This document shows positions 1 to 4,798 of a stretch of 7,383 bases of DNA, piece after piece. The translations under genes and the position numbers were made by a program. Numbering within the stretch: position 1 is the first letter of the stretch; each line of letters opens with the position of its first letter. The notes under the pieces are model-generated. The model was given only the letters and a program-made list of their open reading frames with translations, made no database searches and was not told the DNA's origin. This stretch comes from CALLCD01 sp039817885 (lineage in GTDB: Bacteria; Pseudomonadota; Alphaproteobacteria; Caulobacterales; Hyphomonadaceae): NCBI GenBank assembly GCA_039817885.1, contig JBCBUY010000123.1, forward strand, positions 1-7,383. The letters are read 5' to 3'.

Positions 1-73
1 CCCTCGGCAAGGGTATTCTGGACCGGATGAAGGATGATGGCTTTCGAAGCTGGGTGAAAGGGCTCGTGACGAG
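1..73 (+). other. Inverted fragment of the permease C-terminus (foldback junction)
   Basis: Read on the plus strand from base 3, this stretch encodes LGKGILDRMKDDGFRSWVKG followed by LVT. This matches the usual C-terminal pattern of TauE/SafE proteins (roughly L-G-x-x-I-L-D-R-M-x-D-x-x-F-R-x-W). It is the expected continuation of the minus-strand permease, which stops resembling the family at ...MAMTGTAL. Bases 1-6 (ccctcg) are the reverse complement of bases 70-75 (cgaggg), so the two pieces overlap at the native joint. The simplest reading is that about 70 bases were flipped by a foldback event, either in vitro (chimeric amplification or assembly) or as a real small inversion. Confidence 0.8.
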
Positions 74-712
74 GGCCGTACCCGTCATCGCCATCGGTAT
101 GGCAATGGCCAGCAACCAAAGCGGGGGAAGAACGGGGTTGGGGCCTGCTGCCGCAATGATCAGTGGCGCACTCCAGAAGATAATCTTGACAATATGCGAC
201 ACGGCCTGGGTCGCTGATTTCGTTGCGACGATTTGCTGGCGCGTCATATCCGTTCGGACAAAAAAGATATCGAGCAGCGGTCCTGCAACACCGGCCAATG
301 TATTCATGCCCTGAACGATGATGCCGGTCAGCTCTGCCTGAAGCGGCCTTTGTATATCGAGATTGAGCCATTGCCGCGGCAGCCAAACGACAATCGGCAC
401 CAGCCCAAGGATGAAATAGACCGCCAATTTATCGGGCCGCCACACCACGACGAACAGTAAGGAAACGCCGATTGTCGCCCCAATCATATACCGCCAGAAG
501 ACGCGCCAATTGACATCGTCTCTCAGCAAGTAGGCGCGCCAGCCATTCGCGACCATCATGATAGCGCCATGGGTGATCATCGCGGTTGCCACGGGCACAA
601 GCGCCACCAGAACCCCCATCAGGATCATCCCGCCCGCCATGCCAAATATCCCAGAGATGAATGACGAGGCGAGGGTGGTCGCGATAATTAGAAGCCCGGT
701 AATGATCGACAT
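1..712 (-). CDS. TauE/SafE-family permease, 3' end scrambled and partial
   Basis: This is an integral inner-membrane protein of the TauE/SafE family, whose members are proposed to export sulfite, sulfoacetate or related organosulfur anions; the substrate here cannot be told. I translated the minus strand from the ATG at 712-710. It gives MSIITGLLIIATTLASSFIS, then a glycine-rich GIFGMAGGMI segment typical of the first helix pair. Further hydrophobic stretches lie around residues 30-55, 75-91, 96-111, 130-150, 170-190 and 196-214, and the family-like ATKSATQAVSHIVKI motif falls at 163-176. Family-like sequence holds to Leu214 (codon at 73-71). The frame stays open to base 1, but residues 215-237 are not family-like, because the true continuation lies on the plus strand at 1-70. 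The gene is therefore broken and has no stop in the window. It diverges from the Nudix gene across a 70-bp gap. The family call is firm, the substrate unknown. Confidence 0.85.
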   Translation of the reverse strand, partial: MSIITGLLIIATTLASSFISGIFGMAGGMILMGVLVALVPVATAMITHGAIMMVANGWRAYLLRDDVNWRVFWRYMIGATIGVSLLFVVVWRPDKLAVYFILGLVPIVVWLPRQWLNLDIQRPLQAELTGIIVQGMNTLAGVAGPLLDIFFVRTDMTRQQIVATKSATQAVSHIVKIIFWSAPLIIAAAGPNPVLPPLWLLAIAIPMAMTGTALVTSPFTQLRKPSSFIRSRIPLPR

Positions 713-782
713 GTCAGCCCCAGTGGCATTTGCGTTTTAAGCGCGTCTCGCTTTTCTAAGCAGCACCATATAGAGGGGGCAC
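713..782. promoter_or_regulatory. Divergent intergenic region, permease / Nudix
   Basis: This 70-bp gap lies between two diverging genes and must hold the start signals of both unless transcription enters from elsewhere. A purine-rich AGAGGGGG at 772-779 is the ribosome-binding site for the Nudix ATG at 783. A 5-bp inverted repeat (AAGCG / CGCTT) sits in the middle. I cannot pick out a convincing -35/-10 pair; TATAGA at 769-774 lies too close to the start codon for a leadered transcript. Confidence 0.3.
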
Positions 783-1376
783 ATGACGAAGAAAACCATT
801 GGGCCGTGGGCCGTTCACACAACCCGAACTGAATATGAGAACCCCTGGATCAAGATCGAAGAGAGCAAGGTCACCCATCCCGACGGCTCACCAGGCATTT
901 ATGGCGTGGTCCGACTCGCTAACCTGGCAACGGGTGTGCTGCCCATCGATAGTGAGGGATATACCTGGCTCGTTGGTCAGCACCGCTTCCCCTTCAATTC
1001 CTATAGTTGGGAACTTCCCGAAGGCGGCGGCAAGAAAGGCGTAGACCCACAACGCTCAGCGGCCCGCGAATTGGAGGAAGAAACCGGATGGATCGCGGCT
1101 GACTATTTTCCACTGGGCGAATGGCACCTCTCAAACTCTGTCACCGATGAGATCGCTTATGGCTATCTCGCCTGGAATCTCAGCCCCGGGACGCCCGCCC
1201 CAGAGCCAAGCGAGGCACTGACCGTCGAACGCGTGCCATTTGCAGATCTGCTCGCCCGCATGCGCGCCGGCAAAATCCCCGACGCATTCACCCATTTAAT
1301 CGTTCACGCGGCGATGGATCAGGCCAGAAACGGTCACTTACCACCAGACATCGCGAACCTCCTATTGGTCGATTGA
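783..1376 (+). CDS. Nudix hydrolase, ADP-ribose pyrophosphatase-like
   Basis: This 197-residue cytoplasmic enzyme likely hydrolyses a nucleoside diphosphate linked to another moiety, with ADP-ribose or a nucleotide sugar the most probable class. The fold begins with an N-terminal beta region (residues 10-70) like that of ADP-ribose pyrophosphatases. The Nudix box spans about 81-103: GGGKKGVDPQRSAARELEEE then TGW. The catalytic helix REUxEExGU is intact as R95, E96, E99, E100 and G102, which supply the metal ligands. The glutamate of the GX5E half is replaced by Val87 in the G-V-D-P arrangement, which I recall from other Nudix proteins of this style. The ATG at 783 follows a strong purine-rich site. 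The gene is co-oriented with the acyl-CoA dehydrogenase 92 bp downstream, so they may be co-transcribed but show no metabolic link. The substrate is not settled by sequence. Confidence 0.9.
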   Translation: MTKKTIGPWAVHTTRTEYENPWIKIEESKVTHPDGSPGIYGVVRLANLATGVLPIDSEGYTWLVGQHRFPFNSYSWELPEGGGKKGVDPQRSAARELEEETGWIAADYFPLGEWHLSNSVTDEIAYGYLAWNLSPGTPAPEPSEALTVERVPFADLLARMRAGKIPDAFTHLIVHAAMDQARNGHLPPDIANLLLVD

Positions 1377-1468
1377 CGCTACGTCGCACCTGATTTCGCC
1401 TTCACGCCCTGCATTCCCTCCTCTAAAGTACTATTGAAAACAAATGCCACCGAGCAGGGAGAGCCACC

Positions 1469-2731
1469 ATGAATTTCGACTATAGTGCAAAGACACAGGA
1501 ATGGATCGACCGCGTCGAAGCCTTCATGGATAAATATGTCTACCCAAACGTGGAGACCTACAACCGGCAGCACGACGAAGCTGAAGACCGCTGGACCATT
1601 CCACCCATCATCGAAGAGCTGAAAGAGAAAGCCAAAGCGGAAGGCCTGTGGAACATGTTCCTGCCGCCAAATGCCGATCATGATGACGGCATTTATCAGG
1701 GCGCAGGTCTAAACAATGCCGAATATGCGCCGCTGGCCGAAATCATGGGTCGCGTCGGCTGGTCATCTGAAGTCTTCAACTGCGCCGCGCCCGACACCGG
1801 CAATATGGAAGTCTTCCACCGCTACGGCACGCCGGAGCAGAAAGAGCGCTGGATGAAGCCGCTCCTGGAAGGCAAAATCCGCTCCGCCTTCTTGATGACC
1901 GAACCGCTGGTCGCCTCATCCGACGCCACAAATGTTCAGACTCGTATTGAGAGAGATGGCGACGAATATGTCATCAATGGCCGGAAATGGTGGTCGTCCG
2001 GCGTCGGTGATCCGCGCTGTGAGGTTGCCATCGTTATGGGCAAGACCGATCCAGATGCCGAGCGCCACAAACAGCAAAGCCAGATCCTTGTCCCAATGGA
2101 CACACCCGGCATTAAAATCCTCCGCATGCTGCCAGTCTTCGGTTTCGACGACGCTCCTCACGGCCATGCGGAAGTCCTTCTCGAAAACGTTCGCGTACCC
2201 GCTTCGAACATTCTGCTCGGTGAGGGCAGGGGCTTCGAAATCGCCCAAGGCCGCCTCGGGCCAGGCCGCATTCACCACTGCATGCGGACGATCGGAGCCG
2301 CTGAGGTCGCTCTTGAGAAAATGTGCAAACGTCTTCTGACCCGCGAAGCCTTCGGCAAGAAGATCGGCGAGCATTCCGTGTGGGAACAGCGAATTGGCTG
2401 GGCACGAACAAATATCGAGATGACCCGTCTTCTCACATTGAAGGCGGCCTACATGATGGACACTGTCGGCAACAAGGAAGCCCGCAACGAGATAGCCATG
2501 ATCAAAGTGGCTGCGCCGACCATGGCTCTGAACATCATTGATGACGCCATGCAGGCCCATGGTGGCGCGGGTGTTACGACGGATTTCGGTCTTGCGCGTG
2601 CCTATGCCAATATTCGGACCCTACGTTTTGCCGACGGTCCAGACGAAGTCCACTGCCGCGCCATTTCGCGCCAAGAGTTCAAAAAGCACCGCGACGCGGA
2701 TTATCCAACACACGCCATGGCAGCAGAATAG
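1469..2731 (+). CDS. Acyl-CoA dehydrogenase family protein, ACAD10/11-like
   Basis: This 420-residue FAD flavoprotein is expected to introduce a 2,3-double bond into an acyl-CoA thioester and pass electrons to ETF. The three ACAD regions are visible. The N-terminal helical domain covers about 1-135. The middle beta domain contains MTEPLVASSDATN (143-155), the FAD/substrate-contacting motif, and NGRKWWSSG (170-178). The C-terminal helical domain has REAFGKKIGEHSVWEQ (292-307), QAHGGAGV (362-369) and FADGPDEVH (387-395). The GPGRIHHCMRTIGAAE (264-279) and ADGPDEVH signatures place it near mammalian ACAD10/ACAD11 and their bacterial relatives. At the position of the MCAD catalytic Glu (Y-E-G-T) it has Asp389. 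Length is normal for a stand-alone ACAD, and no fused or adjacent kinase (APH) domain is present. The ATG at 1469 follows AGGGAGAG at 1456-1463. Family is certain; substrate is not. Confidence 0.95.
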   Translation: MNFDYSAKTQEWIDRVEAFMDKYVYPNVETYNRQHDEAEDRWTIPPIIEELKEKAKAEGLWNMFLPPNADHDDGIYQGAGLNNAEYAPLAEIMGRVGWSSEVFNCAAPDTGNMEVFHRYGTPEQKERWMKPLLEGKIRSAFLMTEPLVASSDATNVQTRIERDGDEYVINGRKWWSSGVGDPRCEVAIVMGKTDPDAERHKQQSQILVPMDTPGIKILRMLPVFGFDDAPHGHAEVLLENVRVPASNILLGEGRGFEIAQGRLGPGRIHHCMRTIGAAEVALEKMCKRLLTREAFGKKIGEHSVWEQRIGWARTNIEMTRLLTLKAAYMMDTVGNKEARNEIAMIKVAAPTMALNIIDDAMQAHGGAGVTTDFGLARAYANIRTLRFADGPDEVHCRAISRQEFKKHRDADYPTHAMAAE

Positions 2732-2811
2732 TCTGAGCGCCCGGAATTCGGTCCAGTCGATCGAATTCAGCGCAGATTGCCCTGGCGGGCGCGTTCATCA
2801 GCTTCGATGAT

Positions 2812-2844
2812 ACCCGCCGTTTGGTCATCAGCCAGACGGCGGGT
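2812..2844 (+). terminator. Strong hairpin between convergent genes, probable terminator
   Basis: A perfect 9-bp arm pair, ACCCGCCGT (2812-2820) and ACGGCGGGT (2836-2844), extends inwards by five more pairs including two G-U wobbles. This gives a 14-bp stem (2812-2825 / 2831-2844) with a 5-base loop, CATCA. The plus-strand tail TTTCACGGTTT is only weakly T-rich. It lies 80 bp after the dehydrogenase stop and about 55 bp before the end of the opposing regulator gene, so it may serve the plus-strand transcript or both. The rest of 2732-2899 shows two GAATTC sites and a minor TCATC/GATGA hairpin (2795-2810) but no convincing gene. Confidence 0.6.
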
Positions 2845-2899
2845 TTCACGGTTTGGCCCTCGGCGCTCTTGCACCCCTTTGGACACAAGGCGAACCGGT

Positions 2900-3697
2900 C
2901 TACGTCCGCGCAATCCCGTTCAGTGTGCTCTCTGACTCTTCGTCATCGGGGAAGAACAGTTCGATCTGGACGGTTTGGGCCGTTACATCCTCGGGGCTGC
3001 CAAAGCTTGCGACCATGGCGACAAGGTTGAGCGGTCGCCCGTGCACCTGGTAGCACTCAACCAAAACGCTCGATGGGACTGACGATGGTGGCTCATGGAG
3101 GTGCAGGTAGTCCTGAAGTCCGGAATAGGACTCGACCCGCCTGACGACATCTCTCGTTTTTGGGTCGTCCATGGCGGCCCGGCGCAATCGTCGAAGCGTA
3201 TGGGGAACGATGTCCTCCGGATTGATCATGAATTGACGTAATCCGCCGGGATGTAGCGTCAGTTCAAACAAGTTGTCCCTGGCCTGGTCACGAGGCCGCC
3301 AAGGTGCATGCCCCTCAAACGCCCAGGACAGTGCAGCATCGAACGTCTCATTCGCGAATAGGATCTCACCGCAGCGCCGTGTCACCACGGCGGGATAGGG
3401 CTCATGGCGCTTTAACAGCTTCTCGATGGCTTGCTTGGCCGGCGCAAACTCTCCGTCAGTAAGATCAAAATGGGGCCGCGGCGGGGCCAACCCCGCCTTT
3501 AGGTAGAGTGAGTTTTCCTCACTATAAGAGAGGTTCAAGGCGTGTGCGATCTTCTTGACTGACATCGCGCCGGGTTGCGACCGACCGCTTTCAAGAAAAC
3601 TGATATGACGCTGAGAGACGCCGGACCGCTCCGCCAAGGCGAGCTGTGATAGACGTGTACGGCGGCGGAGCCCCGCGAGTTCTGATCCAAAATCCAA
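2900..3697 (-). CDS. XRE-family regulator with MmyB-like C-terminal domain
   Basis: This is a 265-residue DNA-binding regulator. Residues 5-60 form an XRE/Cro helix-turn-helix: GLRRRTRLSQLALAERSGVS, then QRHISFLESGRSQPGAMSV with the recognition helix around 27-38. Residues about 100-250 resemble the PAS-like MmyB ligand-binding domain seen in many XRE proteins: PYPAVVTRRCGEILFANETF (100-119), then FELTLHPGGLRQFMINPED (144-162). The C-terminus is acidic (FFPDDEESES). The start is TTG at 3697-3695: an in-frame TAA sits two codons upstream, the helix-turn-helix begins only a few residues in, and the next in-frame Met is residue 45. AAGG at 3710-3707 lies 9 nt upstream as ribosome-binding site. 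It diverges from a SnoaL-like gene with an inverted repeat between them, so it probably represses itself and regulates that neighbour. The ligand is unknown. Confidence 0.9.
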   Translation of the reverse strand: MDFGSELAGLRRRTRLSQLALAERSGVSQRHISFLESGRSQPGAMSVKKIAHALNLSYSEENSLYLKAGLAPPRPHFDLTDGEFAPAKQAIEKLLKRHEPYPAVVTRRCGEILFANETFDAALSWAFEGHAPWRPRDQARDNLFELTLHPGGLRQFMINPEDIVPHTLRRLRRAAMDDPKTRDVVRRVESYSGLQDYLHLHEPPSSVPSSVLVECYQVHGRPLNLVAMVASFGSPEDVTAQTVQIELFFPDDEESESTLNGIART

Positions 3698-3711
3698 CGA
3701 TTATGACCTTG

Positions 3712-3732
3712 AGGTAATTGATGTAATTACCT
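3712..3732. promoter_or_regulatory. Perfect 8-5-8 inverted repeat, probable operator
   Basis: AGGTAATT (3712-3719) and AATTACCT (3725-3732) are exact reverse complements separated by GATGT. The same stretch also contains GTAATT twice in direct orientation (3714-3719 and 3723-3728). The 21-bp size and symmetry suit a dimer of a Cro-like helix-turn-helix protein. It begins right beside the ribosome-binding site of the regulator gene, so binding would block that gene's own transcription and could also affect the SnoaL-like gene. Confidence 0.6.
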
Positions 3733-3758
3733 TTCTCGAGCATTCCTGGGGCAAATAC

Positions 3759-3764
3759 AAGGAG
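3759..3764 (+). promoter_or_regulatory. Ribosome-binding site that fixes the TTG start of the SnoaL-like gene
   Basis: AAGGAG lies 8 nt before the TTG at 3773, which is ideal spacing. The nearby ATG at 3765 touches this site directly and opens a different frame with no recognisable protein. No ATG, GTG or other TTG exists in the SnoaL frame between the upstream stop at 3719 and 3773. Confidence 0.7.
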
Positions 3765-3772
3765 ATGAGACA

Positions 3773-4219
3773 TTGCTCGAAACATGGAACACCTGGATCG
3801 CCGCATTCGATCGCGCTTTTGAAACGGGTGATTGGTCAAATGCGCAGAATTTTCTCACCGATGATGTTGTCTACATTGTCGCCGGCGTTCCGTTTGCCTG
3901 CGAGTTGCGCGGACGGGATGAGGTCATTGCCGGATTTCGGAAGTCACTTGAGAACTTCGACAGAAAATTCGACTCCCGCAATTGGGAGGCTGTGGATCTG
4001 AAAGTCTGGGCCGATCATGCCGTCACCGGCCTCGCCAAAGGGCGTTACGAACTGAATGGAAAGCCGCCCATCACATTCGCGGCCAGGAGTGCATGGTTCT
4101 TCCGCGGTGGGAAAATTTCGCTCATGACAGACATCTACGACGTCGCCGAAGTCAACGCGATGAACACGCTCCAATGGCTCGCCGAGCATGGCACCGACAT
4201 GGATGCCAGTTACGTGTAG
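3773..4219 (+). CDS. SnoaL/NTF2-like protein
   Basis: This 148-residue protein looks like a small cytoplasmic alpha+beta barrel of the NTF2/SnoaL superfamily, whose members include polyketide cyclases, ketosteroid isomerases, dehydratases and non-catalytic binding proteins. The pattern fits: an N-terminal helix pair, WIAAFDRAFETGDWSNAQNF (8-27), then TDDVVYIV (29-36), then RGRDEVIAGF (46-55), then beta strands DLKVWADHAVTGLAKGRYEL (75-94) and AARSAWFFRGGKISLMTDIY (103-122). No definite catalytic dyad can be assigned. The start is TTG; the first in-frame ATG would be residue 118 and would delete most of the fold. It is transcribed away from the XRE regulator and is its most likely target. It ends 35 bp before the convergent VOC gene. 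The superfamily is likely; the reaction, if any, is unknown. Confidence 0.8.
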   Translation: MLETWNTWIAAFDRAFETGDWSNAQNFLTDDVVYIVAGVPFACELRGRDEVIAGFRKSLENFDRKFDSRNWEAVDLKVWADHAVTGLAKGRYELNGKPPITFAARSAWFFRGGKISLMTDIYDVAEVNAMNTLQWLAEHGTDMDASYV

Positions 4220-4254
4220 GTGGTGAGTGCGCCCCACACCGCTGGCAGTGTCGC

Positions 4255-4695
4255 TCAGCTTGTCACACCGACAGCCCTGGTGCCGAGATCTGAATAGAAA
4301 CGCAACACGTATCCATCCGGATCGGAGACAACAAATTGTCGATTGCCGCGCTCCAAATCTGATTGACGATACCAGCGGTCTTCCAGGTCGATTATGATGT
4401 TTATCTTTGACTCGGTGACGCCACGGTGAAGGTCATTCACATCTGACACGCGTATCTGTAAGTGCATGCCGCGTCCCAGCGGAGGCACGAGGTTGCCTGT
4501 TTGGAATTTGCGCCCCGGGCCCGCCAACTCCTCAAGCATCAGATGTGCGCCTTCGCGCGTCAAATAGGCAAAGCCTTCCTCGGCCCGGAGAAACATCACC
4601 TCAAATCCAAGGACATCTCCGTAAAAGGCGAGCGATTGATCGAGGTCAGACACGTAGAGTTCCGGCACCAATGCAGGTGTCTGAATTGGTGACAT
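4255..4695 (-). CDS. VOC-family protein, bleomycin-resistance (Ble)-like
   Basis: This 146-residue protein has two beta-alpha-beta-beta-beta modules of the vicinal oxygen chelate fold. Module one is VPELYVSDLDQSLAFYGDVL (10-29) through AHLMLEE (50-56). Module two is GMHLQIRVSDVNDLHRGV (76-93) through VSDPDGYVLRFYSDLG (123-138). The end G-x-x-L-R-F matches the DPDG-x-LLR ending of Ble-type sequestering proteins rather than the metal-binding Glu of glyoxalase I or fosfomycin-resistance enzymes; His78 and Glu12 stand at the other ligand-like positions. It may bind a small aromatic or glycopeptide-like compound, but actual drug resistance is unproven. I chose the ATG at 4695 because GGAG lies 9 nt upstream. 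A TTG at 4710 with AGGA 6 nt upstream would add five residues. It is downstream of the AsmA gene on the same strand, past a hairpin. Confidence 0.88.
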   Translation of the reverse strand: MSPIQTPALVPELYVSDLDQSLAFYGDVLGFEVMFLRAEEGFAYLTREGAHLMLEELAGPGRKFQTGNLVPPLGRGMHLQIRVSDVNDLHRGVTESKINIIIDLEDRWYRQSDLERGNRQFVVSDPDGYVLRFYSDLGTRAVGVTS

Positions 4696-4723
4696 GTGCC
4701 GAGACTCCAAAATCTGTCCTGCA

Positions 4724-4753
4724 AGACACCCACCGCGCCAAAAGTGGGTGTCT
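4724..4753 (-). terminator. Perfect 10-bp hairpin between AsmA and VOC genes
   Basis: AGACACCCAC (4724-4733) and GTGGGTGTCT (4744-4753) pair perfectly around a 10-base loop. On the minus strand it comes 45 bp after the AsmA stop and 28 bp before the VOC ATG. It has no T-run after it, so classical intrinsic termination is doubtful. It may instead be a leader structure, an operator of the VOC gene, or a transcript-end stabiliser. A TTGACA (minus strand, 4766-4761) just upstream could be a -35 box for the VOC gene, but no good -10 follows at 16-18 bp. Confidence 0.45.
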
Positions 4754-4798
4754 ATGTGAGTGTCAAATGCACGTGATTTACGTCAACGACCTACTTAC

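Larger units (their letters stand above)
3698..3772. promoter_or_regulatory. Shared divergent control region, XRE regulator / SnoaL-like gene
   Basis: These 75 bp separate two start codons that point away from each other, so both promoters must lie here or overlap the coding ends. The region is markedly AT-richer than the flanking genes. CATAAT on the minus strand (3705-3700) resembles a -10 box but lies too close to the regulator's start codon to be used with its ribosome-binding site. I see no pair with a good -35 and 17-bp spacing on either strand. Confidence 0.5.

Noticed and set aside
27..314. A 95-residue plus-strand open frame beginning MKDDGFRSW
   Set aside because: Only the part up to about base 70 is protein-like, and it is the inverted permease fragment. 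The rest is antisense to the permease and is not a gene.
1377..1468. Internal promoter between the Nudix and dehydrogenase genes
   Set aside because: A TTGAAA and scattered AT-rich bases are present, but no -35/-10 pair with sensible spacing could be assigned.
1379..1681. A 100-residue minus-strand open frame across the Nudix/dehydrogenase gap
   Set aside because: Most of it is antisense to the dehydrogenase N-terminus, and I see no domain or ribosome-binding site supporting it.
1916..2560. A 214-residue minus-strand open frame inside the acyl-CoA dehydrogenase
   Set aside because: It is wholly antisense to a well-conserved gene, has no recognisable domain, and its Cys/His/Trp-rich composition is typical of an antisense shadow.
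2679..2888. A 69-residue minus-strand open frame filling the dehydrogenase/regulator gap
   Set aside because: It runs through the hairpin arms and into the dehydrogenase 3' end, and its sequence resembles no family I know.
4220..4254. Possible terminator in the gap between the convergent SnoaL and VOC genes
   Set aside because: Only a 4-bp arm match (ACAC/GTGT) with no T-run is visible, which is not above chance.
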